Assembly (NCBI GenBank): GCA_038277395.1
Contig: CM076190.1
Span: 186,126,001 to 186,190,000 of the forward strand
Reading direction: 5' to 3'
DNA: 64,000 nt
Source: Dryocosmus kuriphilus
Lineage: Eukaryota; Arthropoda; Insecta; Hymenoptera; Cynipidae
The notes beneath the pieces are model-generated. The model had not been told where the DNA came from, did no database searches, and saw only the letters and a program-made list of their open reading frames with translations. The translations under genes were made by a program, and so were the position numbers. Positions 34,825-47,470 of this stretch are shown here, piece by piece (within the stretch, counting starts at the first letter, position 1; each line of letters opens with the position of its first letter).

Positions 34825-35354
34825 CTGGTTTCTACCTCACTCACACTTCTAAATTATTGCACATATTTGCAAGGTAAATTAACCATTCATAAATCATTTT
34901 GCCACTTTGAAATATACTTTTTTCATACTAAAATTATTATCAATCTAATGTTGAAGGGCGTAATAACCTGTTTTACGTTATCAGTTATATTTGACTTGTC
35001 TGCGGTTAAAATGTTGAAATGTTATCTACCTTCCAAGTTCCTAAATTAATCTTCCACGTACAGATCAAATATTTTTTCTGGTAATCTTGCTCCCCCCCCC
35101 CCCCCCCCCCTTATTTTACGCGTTTTTTTATAATAATTCTTTGATGCACCATTTTCAATGTTTTTTAAAACTATTAAATTTTTACGGACACTAAATTTAA
35201 ATTTGTTCAGTTTTAGAGGTTCTCAATTTAAAATTGCACAATGCTGTAAGCTACTACTTAAAAATTGTACACTTTTGGATGATTTACTTGGAAAAAGTCT
35301 CTAAAATTTTTAGTAGAGAAACGTTTTGCAATTACTTCAAAAGTCACTAACTTG

Positions 35355-35442
35355 ATTGTGCATAAAGTTGCGTAGTTTTTAATGATTATGATTTTTAATT
35401 CTTTTGAGTTTAACAAGTTTAATAATAAAAATAAAGAATACA

Positions 35443-35503
<61 letters not shown>

Positions 35504-36301
35504 CGGAAAATTCCGTAACATTAGTCAATGCCGCTATTATAATAGTATGTTAATACAAATATAATACCTTATTCCAAAGCTCTACACTTCTAAAAACATT
35601 GTATTTTTATTCTTATTTTGTAATTGATCATTTTTAAATTTAAAATCTTTGAATGCGGTTTAATGCAGTTTTCATGGTTTGAAAAGTTATGAAATAAAAA
35701 TATCTGCAATTCAAAAACTTTAATAGTAAAACGTTTAAAATCGGTATTTCACTGTGGAAAACTTTAAGAATGGAGAATTCTAAATACGTTGAAAAGTAAA
35801 CAATCTTGAAATTTAAGTGTTCAAAATTGTAGTCGATCAAAATTTCAGTTTCACATCGAAAGCCTTAATAGTTACCAATTGTAAATTTTGGATTTAAGCT
35901 TTATAAATTATTTTCGATTTTTAAATAATTTCAAATTCGTCGGTTTATAATTAGACGACACTGCCAAAATGGAAATATTTCAAACTGGACAATTTCTATA
36001 ATCTTTTAAAATGAAGTTTTCGAGATGAAGCTGTTCAAAATTGAACTATATTTAAATATTGGAAGCTCGATAGTTGCATTATTTTGTTTGATAATTGTGA
36101 ATAGTTAAAATTACCGAGTCCTAGATTTTTAATTCTAAAACCTTAAATTGCAATAATTGATTATATTTGAAAATTTTTCATTTGTAATTGAAATTGTTGA
36201 TTTTTGTCAAGTTTGGAAATTATGTATGATTTCAAATAAAATAATTAAACTTTGAAGGAATGTGATATTAAAAAAATTGTTAATTCACAATTTAAATCTG
36301 T

Positions 36302-36343
<42 letters not shown>

Positions 36344-36345
36344 TA
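35355..36345 (+). repeat. ~1 kb tandem repeat, copy 1
   Basis: Collinear with 36370-37305: shared ACTTGATTGTGCATAAA-like start, GTTTAACAAGTTTAATAAT, ATACGGAAAATTC, ACATTAGTCAATGCC, ACCTTATTCCAAA, TTCATGGTTTGAAAAGTTAT, TTCGTCGGTTTATAA and GGAAGCTCGATAGTTGCATT. Contains (TA)n at about 35447-35498 and ends in (TA)n at 36307-36336. No genes. A 19 bp poly-C (35092-35110) lies upstream; 34860-35350 has nothing else. Confidence 0.85.
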
Positions 36346-36369
36346 GGATTTTTATCTGTTACTTTTGTC

Positions 36370-37305
36370 ACTTGATTGTACATAAAATTACGTAGTTTTT
36401 AATGAATATGATTTAGAATTCTTTTTAGTTTAACAAGTTTAATAATACAAATAAAGAATACACTATTATATATATAATAATATACGGAAAATTCTGTGAC
36501 ATTAGTCAATGCCCTTATTATAATAGTACGTTAATACAAATAATACCTTATTCCAAACCTCTACACTTCTAAAAATATTGTATTTTTAGTCTTATTTTGT
36601 AATTGTTCATTTTTAAATTTAAAATTTTTAAATACAGTTTAATACAGTTTTCATGGTTTGAAAAGTTATGAAATAAAACTACCTGCAATTCAAAAACTTT
36701 AATAGTAAAACGTTTAAAATCGGTAATTCACTGTGGAAAACTTTAAGAATGAACAACCCTAAATACGTGAAAAATTAAACAATCTTGAAATTGAACTGTT
36801 CAAAATTGTAATCGTTCAAAATTTCACAGTTTCACATCGAAAGCCTTAATAGTTAAACAATTGTAAATTTCGGATTTAAGCTTTATAAATTATTTTCGTT
36901 TTTTAAATAATTTCAAATTCGTCGGTTTATAACTAGACGACACTGACAAAATGGAAATATTTCAAACTAGACAATTTCTATAATCTTTTAAATTGAAGTT
37001 TTCGAGATGAAGTTGTTCACAAATTGAAGCATGTTTAAAAATTGGAAGCTCGATAGTTGCATTATTTTGTTTGATAATTGTGAATAGCTAAAATTCCCGA
37101 GTCCTACATTTTTAATTCTGAAACCCAAAAGTGCAATAATTGATTACATTTGAAAATTTTTCATTTGTAATTGAAATAGTTAATTTTTGTAAGGTTTGGA
37201 AATTATGTATGATTTCAAATAAAATAATTAAACTTTAAAGAACTGTGATATTGAAAAATTGTTAATTCACAATTTAGATTTGTGACATATATATGTACAT
37301 ATATA
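36370..37305 (+). repeat. ~1 kb tandem repeat, copy 2
   Basis: Head-to-tail with copy 1. Ends in a TA-rich run (37290-37307), where the palindrome begins. The sequence TATATTAGTGTTTTTCTCTG at 39586-39605 resembles the junction text TATATTAGGATTTTTATCTG at 36340-36359, so a third copy may have begun beyond the palindrome. Confidence 0.85.
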
Positions 37306-37307
37306 TA

Positions 37308-39457
37308 TTAGGGTGACTCAAAAATGCATTGGACAATTTTTTTTAATGATAGAGACCGACGCACCCCCCTGTTTTGTGAGGTTTCCTGAGAAAATAATTC
37401 CCTATTTTTTTTGTTTTTTTTTTTTTGATTTTTAATGCTGCCTCAAGGGCCCCGAAAAATAAATGGGATTTAACATGGGAAAATGATGATTTTTAGAAAA
37501 ATGAGGTACACATTTCTGGGTTTATAGTTAGCTTTCGGGACATTATCAGAACTTTTCAGGGAGTCTTCAAGGAATAATTTCTGACAAACAAGATTAAATT
37601 TTCACCCCCCCTACCCCCGCCATCAGAGCCCCAAAAGTGCCCGGAAAAACAGAAATGGAGAATTTTGACCGAAATTGGCATAAAAGAGTTTTTTTTTTCC
37701 ATTTTCGCACTATAATTTGCTGTTACTCGATAAGAAAAATATTTTTTATCATTTGTCAACTAATTTTTAATTATTTAAACAATCTATATTTGTTTAAATA
37801 ATCTTTTTTTTCGTGACAGCACATTACCAGGTCATTTTTTGCGTTGAACCAGACACTGAGCCATTGTCAAGGACACTTATTTATGTTTCAAGTGGTTTTA
37901 AATTGTTTAAACAATTTATCATTTATTTTCAACTTTCTCCAAAAAACAGGTACAGAACTCTACTTTTTTTTAAAATTTGCTTAAACATGTCGTCTGAAAT
38001 TAAATATATACGAAAATCAAATGTCATGATACTATTTTTGCAACAAATTTGTTTTTGTTTAAACAATTTTATATTATTTATTTGTAACTTTCTCAAAAAA
38101 ACCGGTGGAGAACTCTATTTTTTTTAATTTGCTCAACCTTGTCGCTTAAAATTAAATATTTACAAAAGTCTAATGTTATGTTATCATTATTGCAACAAAT
38201 TTGTATTTTGTTTAAACAAGTTTATGTTAATTATTTTAACTTTCTCAAAAAAAAACGGTGGAGAAATCTAGTTTTTTTTTAATTTGCTCAACCTTGTCGC
38301 TTAGACTTAAATGTTTACAAAACTCTAATATTATGCTACAATTATTGCAACCAATTTGTATTTGTTAAACAATTACAAAATGTTTTCAGAAAAAAAATCT
38401 GCTTTAAAAAATTAAAAATTACAGCACTATTTACGGAAAATACAAAATATCAACCACTTTCTTTGAGAAAAAATTTTTACAACAAACAAAACTTGTTTAA
38501 ACAAATACAAATTTGTTGCAATAATGGTAGAATAACATTAGATTTTCGTAAATATTTAATTTTAAGCGCCGAGGTTGAGCCAATTAAAAAATAACTAGAG
38601 TTCTCCACCGGTTTTTTTTTGAGAAAGTTACACATAAATAACATAAACTGGTTTGAACAAATACAAATTTGTTATAATAATGATAGCATAACATTAGATT
38701 TTGATAAATATTTAATTTTAAGCGACAATGTTCAACAAATTAAAAAAAACTAGAGTTCTCTACCGGTTTTTTTTTTTTGAGAAAGTTACAAATAAATAAT
38801 ATAAAATTGTTTAAACAAAAACAAATTTGTTGCAAAAATAGTATCATGACATCTGATTTTCGTGTATATTTAATTTGAAACGTCAAGGTTGAGCAAATTA
38901 AAAAAAACTAGAGGTCTGTACCTGTTTTTTTGGAGAAAGTTGAAAATAAATAATAATAAATTGTTTAAACAATTTAAAACCACTTGAAACATAAATCAGT
39001 ATCCTTGAAAATGTCCTAGTGTCTGGTTAAGCGCAAAAAATAATCTCGTAATGTGCTGTCACGAAAAAAAAAAATATTATTTAAACAAATATAAATTGTT
39101 TAAACAATTAAAAATTAGTTGGCAAATGATAAAAAATATTTTTCTTATCGAGTAACAGCAACTTATAGTGCGAGAATGGAAAAACAAAACTCTTTTGTGC
39201 CAATTTCGGTCAAAATTCTCCACTTCTGTTTTTCGGGGCATTCTTGGGGTTCTGCTGGAGGTGGAGGGGGGGGGGGGGGTGAAAATTTAAAGTTGTTTAT
39301 CAGAAATTATTCCTTGAAGACTCACCAAAACGTTCTGATAATGTCCCGAAAGCTAACTATAAACCCAGAAACTTTTACCTCATTTTTCTAAAAATCATCA
39401 TTTTCCCATGTAAAATCCCATGTATTTTTCGGGGCCCTTGAGGCAGCACTAAAAATC

Positions 39458-39488
<31 letters not shown>

Positions 39489-39572
39489 AATAGGGAATTA
39501 TTTTCTCCGGAAAGGTCACAAAATAGGGGGGGTGCGTCGTCAAAAAAAAAAAGTCATTTTGAGCCACCCTAA
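37308..39572. mobile_element. 2.27 kb fold-back (palindromic) element
   Basis: Left end TTAGGGTGACTCAAAA; right end is the inverted TTTTGAGCCACCCTAA. Arms of about 1.07 kb match almost to the centre, with a spacer of about 120 bp near 38376-38496. Each arm holds three ~163 bp direct repeats (CAAATTTGTATTTGTTTAAA, AACTTTCTCAAAAAAA, CGGTGGAGAA). Mirror frames (37556-37759 minus, 39119-39391 plus) encode the same peptide start (DKKYFSYRVTA) because of the symmetry; no transposase is present. Flanks are TA repeats, consistent with a TA target but not provable. Confidence 0.9.
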
Positions 39573-39609
39573 TATATATATAATATATATTAGTGTTTTT
39601 CTCTGTTAT

Positions 39610-41460
39610 TACATTCTCATCCGAGAAGGTACTAGATTTATGTAAAATTTGACTTTCGCGGATTTCATGAAATCTCCACGTTTTGAGACCCCCTGAGTCA
39701 GAAAAAACGGTTTTTACGACAGTGTCTATCTGTCTGTTGTCGTCGTCGTTGTCGTTGTCGTTGTCGTCGTTGTCGTCGTTGTCGTCGTCTGTGGTCGCGA
39801 TAACTTTCGAAGGACTAATCGGATTGAAGTGCGCTCTGGTACACTTCTGTAAAGGGTAAAAAGAAGGGACGAGTTCGTTAACCAGCGGTTTTTGACCAAA
39901 AGTTATGGTTTTATCCATCAAAAACTGTTTCCAAAAAATCAAAAAATCAATTTTTCGGCTAAACTATGAGAGATAAAAAAAATATTAGAAAGTAAAATTG
40001 TTTATCTCAAAAAAGTCTACAAATTTTATCTTAACCGTTTTTTGATAAAATAAACAGTTTTTGTTGTTTGAATCAAGAAAACGCTATTAAAATGAAAGAA
40101 CTCTAGTTTCTCGCCAAAATATTCAAGATACAAAAAAAATGCCGCAGAACAAAATTGTTCAGTTTAAAAGGATCTACAAATTTTTTCTCTATCATTTTTT
40201 TGGGCAGACGCATAGTTTTTGAGTTATTCGTGAAACATGTTATGAAATATAAAGAAAACCACTTTTCAGCAAAACTATGCAAGATATGAGAAAATATCAA
40301 CAAGCAGAATTGTTCCCCTTGAAAAGAACTACAAAATTTATTTATAAGACTCATCGATTTACTTTTAAGAATCGAAATCCTCTATTGCGAAAATTTGGAA
40401 AATCACTAAAAAACGTTATCAATCTACAATGTGTTTTAAAAAAATTTAATTATCGAGCGCGAAGCGCGAGTACCATGATGAGAATGTATTCCTTAAGGGC
40501 GATAGAGCCTTAAGTAAAATAATTTCTTTTGTAATTTTTTTTGATAAAATGCACTGTTTTAGTTTTAATGGAGAAAACGCTATTAAAACATCAAAAATTC
40601 ACATTTCCAGCCAAAATATTCAAGATACAAAAAAAAATAATAAGGAACAAATTTTTGTTTATTTTAAAAAGATCTAAAAATTTTTTCCTAACCAGTTTTT
40701 GATAAAATCCACGGTTCTTTTTTAATCGAAAAAAACTTTATTAAAAATTACAAATTTAAATTTCTAGCTAAACTTAGCAAGATACGAAAATATTATGAGG
40801 AACAAAATTGTTCACTACGAAAAGATCTACAAATTAAGTCCTTATTATTTTTTTGTTGAGACGCATAGTTTTTGAGTTATACGTGAAATATTTTATTACA
40901 TATAAAGAAAAACATTTTTCAGCAAAGCTATGCAAGATATGAGAAAATAATAAGCAGCAGAATTGTTCAGTTTAACGAAAAACTACAGAATTTATTTATA
41001 ATATTCATCGCTTCACTTTTAAGAATTGAAATCCTGCATTGTGAAAATTTGGAAAATCACATAAAAAATTTTACCAATCTACAATGGAAAAAAATTAAGT
41101 GTCGAGCGCGACGCGCGAGGTTCGTGATGAGAATGTATTTCTTAAGGTCGATAGAGCCTTAAGTAAAAAAGTTTTTTTTTTTACTTTTTAATAAAATTTA
41201 AGTTTAATAATTTCATTTAAAAAATGTAGGTGGTTTGAAAGATTAAGACCAAAATTACAAAAATTACCAAATTATACTGATAAATGATTTGATCTTTTAA
41301 TTTAAAGGTTTATACTATTTATAAACAGCGAGCGCGTAGCACGAGTGCCGCAAATAACGTATCGAGCGCGAAGCGCGAGTGCCATCAGTCGCGCGCTGTA
41401 GGAGCGCTCATACTTCGCGCGAAGCGCGCGACGAGAATGTGCCCGCGTAGCGGGCAGATT
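39610..41460 (+). mobile_element. Helentron-like non-autonomous element, copy H1
   Basis: Left end TTACATTCTCATCCGAGAAG; right end has the inverted ACGAGAATGT, then the hairpin GCCCGCgtaGCGGGC, then AGATTTT. Asymmetric inverted repeats followed by a 3' hairpin match Helentron/Helitron2 ends. A GTC/GTT microsatellite (39733-39790) sits near the left end, as in related insect elements. The body has four to five ~140 bp degenerate units (ACTATGCAAGATA, AAAATTGTTCA, ATCTACAAATTTT). GATGAGAATGT followed by a second hairpin (CTTAAGGG...GCCTTAAG) occurs twice inside (40476, 41128), so older 3' ends are nested. No Rep or helicase gene. Confidence 0.65.
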
Positions 41461-41465
41461 TTTTT

Positions 41466-43415
41466 TTTGTCTATTATTAACTTGATGGCATTTAAAGGCA
41501 AAGACCTAAGAGGTTTTTTTCAGTTAAAAAAAAGGACCCTAAATTCCAAAAAAGTCTACCTCATTTTTGTTTTTCAGTTTTGAAGGCCAAATGTTTATTT
41601 TTTCTAAAAATGCTTATAATTAATGGAAAGGTTCTGAGATACCTTATTGAAACTGTAGTGAAAATTCTTTTTATAGATATTAACAGAGTTATAAATGACC
41701 ATAATTGGTGATACTTGGGAAATAATTGCACATTAAATAAAGGGCCCTAATTTTTTATTTTATAGTATTAAATTTTTTGCAAATTCATAAATTAAACATT
41801 TTTTTGTACTTCAAACTCAAAAAATTTCCGGTGATTTGAGTGCTGTAATTCGTAGTTTATTAATTAATGCCTACATAAAATGAAGCATTTTTCAGGTTTC
41901 AGGGTTTCCATTTTTTAAATTTAATGTCGAGAAAGAATTCTCGCTAACCAGGAAATAACTGGATGTTTTATTTTCAGTGGTCGCCCTGAAATTATTACAT
42001 TTAGAACTTATTGAAGAGCTTTTACTATATTCTAGATTAATAGATGTAATTATTTCGTTTTTAGTGTTCCAAATCGAAATTTTTACATTTTCAAAGCTTT
42101 TAGAATGAATTAATCTTTAAAGGTTCACAGTTAAAAAATTTTCAGTTTTAGATTTTCAGATTTTAAGTTTTCAGTTTTTTTTTTTTTTTGTAAACTACGA
42201 TTACAATTTAAAATTATAAAGTTTTGGATGAATGTTCAAAAATAATTTAATTTTCAAGACCTCAAACTCTTTCTTTGCGAAAAGTTATGCGAAAGGTTAT
42301 AAATTTTTAAATGTACAATTTTTAAGTCTTTTTCGTGGCTTTTTGATTTGTATCAAATGTATGAAATTTTTCAGTTATTCCATAATTCTTCAATTAAAAG
42401 TTGCACAATGTTCATGTAGGCTTCTGATTTCGTGCCTTACATTTCTCAGAAAACTTTAAGTAGTTTTCAGTTTTGCATGCTTAGGATTCAAATTCTTCAA
42501 AAATGTTTCAATATTTTTCAAGCTCCTAAATGAAAATTTATAAAATTTAAAACGTTCAGTTTTTGATGAATTCTAGGTTAAAAAAATGTAACGGAATAGA
42601 GTTTAGAGATTTTCTAGTTTTCGAAGCTTAGAAATAAAATTCGTGAAGTTTTTAAGATAACTACACTACTACATTACTACACTCACATGTTGAAGATCAT
42701 AAATTTAATTTCAAAGATACAAAAATTCTGAGTTATGAACAAAAGTATAAAAAAAGAAACTACAAGGAGATGCTTTTTATCGTTAAAAATCAAAACTCTG
42801 TCAATAAAAGATCTGAAGTCGAATACTTAAACCAAAAGCATAGTCTAATTTTATCTGCACCACGAAATTATAAATTTTATAGGTATCATTTTTACACGAT
42901 GATAATATTTCCTATATATTCTGATTATTATTTATATTTTACTAACTTAATTTCAACAAACCTATAATTACGTAGTTTTTTAACGACAATTATGTTAGAT
43001 CCTCGCTTATGTAAAATTTAAAAATAATTATACCTACATTGAATTTGAATTTTAGCGCTTCTACGCCATTTTAACGTTTGTTATACTCGATGTAACCATA
43101 TCGGTTTTAGTCCTTTCCTGTGGACGTTGCCCGAAAATCATGGCACGAAAAATGTTATTGTCCGTATAAATTATCACAATCCGCATGTAAAGCACAGTTA
43201 GTAGTATAATAATGCTAACTATGGCATTTTATTTTCTTATAATTCTTTTTAAAAAACCTAAAAATTGAGAAAGACCTCAATCCTCGTATGTACTACTACT
43301 CTGAAACATGCGGTAAGCTTCTTGGTTATGTTAACATTATCGTCCATATTATTGTAAAAATTTTAGTATATTTATATACGATAATCTTGATTTCTAGTCG
43401 TTATTCTATATACTA
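41466..43415. other. AT-rich stretch without recognised genes
   Basis: Only short frames with no family resemblance. A weak match to the 1 kb tandem repeat (ATTACGTAGTTTTTTAACGA) occurs at about 42968. Probably old repeat sequence. Confidence 0.5.
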
Positions 43416-43420
43416 TATAC

Positions 43421-43480
43421 CTGAAGAGGCCCTTCTTCGGAGAGCGAAAGCTTGTTTTTATCAATAAACAATTCCTATAC
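43421..43480 (+). repeat. Penelope-type hairpin motif
   Basis: CTGAAGAGGCCC, a short hairpin, then GAGAGCGAAAGCTTG and ATCAATAAA. The CTGA(A/T)GA...GGGCGAAA pattern is known from the ends of Penelope-like retroelements, where it derives from hammerhead ribozymes; here the core U is A and the stem has a mismatch. No GIY-YIG or RT frame is near. From 43500 to 46130 nothing is recognised except an (ATTATAT)n run at 43968-43992. Confidence 0.4.
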
Positions 43481-46129
43481 GATCTGTAAATCGACACTGC
43501 AACATCTATATACATATATTCCTACCTGATCAACACATTTAAGATCATATATATTTTTAAGCTAACGTTTTGAAAATATTAAGAGTGTGACCTTTTTATT
43601 TTTAAACATTGTTTAAATTTAAAGCACTTAAAATAAAAATTTTTTTAAATTAAAGAGCAAAATTAGAAATAAGTTGTAAAATTCAATACTTTTAAAAATA
43701 AGTTTATGACAAAATATATTTCCTAAAGAATGTAAAGTTGTACTTTTAACTGAAAGCCATTGATAAGTATATATGTTTTTGGAGGCGAGAATTGAACGGA
43801 CATTCTTGTTTTTCAGGAAATTTGTTAAATCTTTATATCTATACCGACTATCATACACGTTAAATTCACAAGAAACTACGTATTAAAAAAATTGTGCAGA
43901 ATAATAGCAGATAATTTATTCTACCTTACATACAGTAAAACATAATGTTCCAATATGAACCATTATATATTATATATTATATTATATATTATCGCATTCC
44001 TGATAATCTTCTAATTGCGGATACACCATATGTACTCTACTAATAATATGTACATTCTATTTGTTTGCGTTTTCGGGTACTTTCACAGCACCTCATAAAT
44101 TTTTTAAAATAACTACTTGTTTTCCATATGAATATTTTTAACGTGATTTCAAAACATATATATTAACTTTGTAGAGTAAATTGATTTTTGTTTTATATTG
44201 GAAAACTGCTGAAAACCTGGAACACATAAAGAGGAAATTTCCTGGAATACTATAAAAAGATAACGGAAAATTTTGCCGAATTATTAAAACGTTTGCAGCC
44301 GTAATTTTGATTTAAACCATTAGATTATTTGTACCAAGTTGCAGACTTGAATAATTTCAGATATCACGAAACGTGTGAGATTTCTTATCTCTAGGCCTTA
44401 TTGTATAAATCTTCTAAGCTCCAGTTGGGCAAACGTTTTATTCGTATATGTATTTTAACTTTTATGTATGAGTATTTATAAATCATAAAAATTTTAATTT
44501 AAAAGCCTGAATAATTGATCTATGATGAATATGAAATTTTAAAAAATTAATGAGAAATTAAGTAATTTGAAACTAACAACACTTTATTTAATGCTACAAT
44601 TTTGTATCACGGAAAGTAAAAAATGTCTGAAAAATCGCAACTTTCTACCATCATTGTAATGGAATATTATTTTAAATAATAATAAATTGTTTAAACAATT
44701 ATGTCTATCAAAATGTATTAATTATTACCTCACTTTAAGTGAAAGGTGGACAAAGAGATCAAAATTTCAGAAAAAACTGCAACTTTCTAGCATTAATGTA
44801 AGAGAATAAAATAAAAATAGATAATAATATTAAATAACGTTATAAATAAGGAATATAGTTAGAGATGATAATAATTTATTTAAAAAATTATATTTGTATT
44901 CTTTAATTGAGTATTGCCCCTCTTTAATTGAAAAGTTGAAAACAACTTAAAAAATTCGGAAGTAGAATACGGGTACTTTGGGTTTGTTCTGGGGATTGAA
45001 AGCTGGAAAATGTGTGGCGTACAACAAACATATGAAGTTCTAATCTAACTTTTTAATAGTAAGAAATATTGATAACTTTTTTTTAAAAATCACAAATGGA
45101 TATAATTTAAAAATAATGTTGTGTGAACATAAATTTGAAAAACTTGAAGAAAATCTGATATGAATAAAATATTTGAGCGAAATAATGCTACATAAAATTA
45201 TTATTGTAAAGGACATGTCCGAACATTCAGAATCGGATTTTTTAATTTATTAAAAAAAAATTTTTTTTTGATAAAAGTACATCTAAATTCTTAGTTCTAT
45301 CGTTATGATAATCGGTAGATAAGAAACGAGGTAAAAAATTACATCTGAAATTTTTATCTAACAAATAACTATACGCAGGCAAGGTAGCGAGAAGAATCAT
45401 TAAAAACATCATGAAAGACAAACGAAAAAGAAGAGCTAAAGTCAACAATTGTCAACTAATTATTCCATACGAGAGGAGTGTGATATATTTGTCTAGAACT
45501 GACTTTTACAAAAAATTAATTTTTAAAAGTAAGACATTTTTATTATAAAAACTGGTTTAATTGAAATCTCAAATGGAAACAGTTTTATATAAATAATGTA
45601 CAAAAATCAATTTCTACAACTGTTTAGAAACTTTATATACTTAACTTATTTAGACTAACTAATTCTACTCGAAATTTTTGTTGAGGATAGGTCAAAGAAA
45701 TGAAAATTATAGTTTTTATTTTCATTTACACTATTTTGAAAAAAAACTTTTTTTTATCTATAGATTTTTTACAATGCAAAGTGTAGGAATTTAAAGAAAT
45801 ATTATTAGGAATTTGAAGAAATGTAATTACCTTGTTAATAAAAACTTTACTTCTTCTGAAACGAAGAAAGTAAATATGCATTCAGCTACATTGTTTTGTA
45901 AAACTTTCATTTTGACACAACCTTACGTTTTACAATACAAGAAGGTTCTCAATTAAAAATATTATTATAAGTTCGAGAAAATTTAATTATTTTGTTAATA
46001 AATATTTTACTTCTGCTATAGCATATTAATTAAAAAGATATTAATTGCTTCGATAAATACTAATAATAAAAGTATAAATGAATAAAGGGTTTCGGTAATT
46101 GCTCCTTAATAAGTAAATAAGTTAGATTT

Positions 46130-46600
46130 TACTTTAAGAGATTTCTACGGATTTCAATCATATCAGGAGATATAAGAGGAAGGGAAAAATTTCAAAGGAT
46201 TGTAAAGATTTACAGTTATTTGAAAAGATTACAAGACTATAAGTTTAATTATTAAAATTTTTTTAGTTCCTTCATCTCTCTTGAAGTCGTCGAAATCCGT
46301 AGAAATTCTTTAAAATAAAATTTTATTCATTCCCTAAAATTCTCTAAAAATTATTAAATTAAACAATACGTTAAAAGTATTTCAAGGAATTTCAAAGCAT
46401 TTTATAGTATTTTCAAAGGTTTTAGATTATTTTACGGTATTACTACATATTTACATATTTAATTGTGTGGTGTTGTAATTAATGATGAGGGGGATTCTTT
46501 TTTAAGGAATTAAAGTGAGGTGAAATAGATAAAGTGCGTAAATCATTCTTATTTTTCCATTTTGAAACAGTGACTTGCAAAATAAGTTTATGACACGACG
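46130..46600 (+). repeat. Dispersed repeat, copy 1
   Basis: Matches 49790-49963 plus 51215-51410, including GATGAG, CTTTTTTAAGGAATTAAAGT, AGGTGAAATAGAT and GACTTGCAAAAT-like words. The second copy is split by the Helentron-like element H3. 46600-47080 is AT-rich with nothing recognised. Confidence 0.6.
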
Positions 46601-47079
46601 CTGGAGACGTAAATGTATTTACAAGTTTCACAATATTGCCTTCTTATTGTTTTAATAAAACTAAGAATATTACGCAAACGCGATCTTTTATAAAACTTTT
46701 CTATTTGTCACATTTTTGATTTTCTCAATTAATATATACAGGTATATTAGGATGCCCAGAAAAGAACATTTTTGAATTTGTAAACGCTAATCCCTAATTT
46801 TCTTCACTTTGGTGAACAAATACTGCCGAAAGTTTCCTTTTAATTTTAAAAACTTATTTAGAAGTCTAAACATGTTTTTTCCTAGTCTTCAATTCAAAAA
46901 AATTCAAATTTAAGGTTAAGAATTTTTGTTAGGTCCTATAAAAAGTATTTGTCATTTATTGAGAAATGAGCTCTAAATTCAAAAAAAAAAAAAAAAAAAA
47001 AATGAACCTGTTAGCGGACTTAGAATAAGAAAATTTGTAATTTCATTAAAATGTATAAAAATGTAAAAAAAACAAACAA

Positions 47080-47470
47080 ATTTCCTCTTGCAGTTAATAA
47101 AAAAAGGCTAAAAGCTAAAATTTTGTTCATTATAACCCTATAGTAAGGTTATAAATAAAAAAAACACCTTTTCTAATTCAGATAATAAATATAAAACAAA
47201 ATTTCCTCCCTTCTAAATCATTGAAAATTTTGAAAATAAAGAATATCCCTATTGCAATTCAGGCAAAACGTAAAAACCAAATTTCCTTCCTTCTAACTCA
47301 ATAGTCATGTTAAAACCAAAATAATACCAATTTTAATTTAGAAAAAAAGTATAAACCAAAATTCCCTCCCTTCAAGATCATTGAGAATGTTAAAAATAGA
47401 AAAGTTCCTCCTTAAATTCAGAAAAAAGTTAAAAACCTCCATCCTGCCTGCTCAATAGAAAGTGAACATT
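47080..47470 (+). repeat. ~87 bp tandem repeat, about five units
   Basis: Units read roughly: AAACCAAATTTCCTCCCTTC, TAAATCATTGAGAATGTTAA, AAATAAAAA, TCCCAATTTTAATTCAG, AAAAAAG. The last unit is shared with copy A (15790-15850). Confidence 0.7.

Noticed and set aside
37813..38127. 104-codon frame in the palindrome
   Set aside because: Made of the ~163 bp direct repeats of the arm; low complexity, no family.
39612..41460. Classical Helitron for H1-H3
   Set aside because: The 3' end after the hairpin is AGATTTT, not CTRR, and there are asymmetric inverted repeats, so Helentron-type fits better.
41330..41460. CRISPR-like or bacterial palindrome cluster (GCGCGAAGCGCGAG repeats)
   Set aside because: No regular spacer spacing; palindromes belong to the 3' region of the Helentron-like elements.
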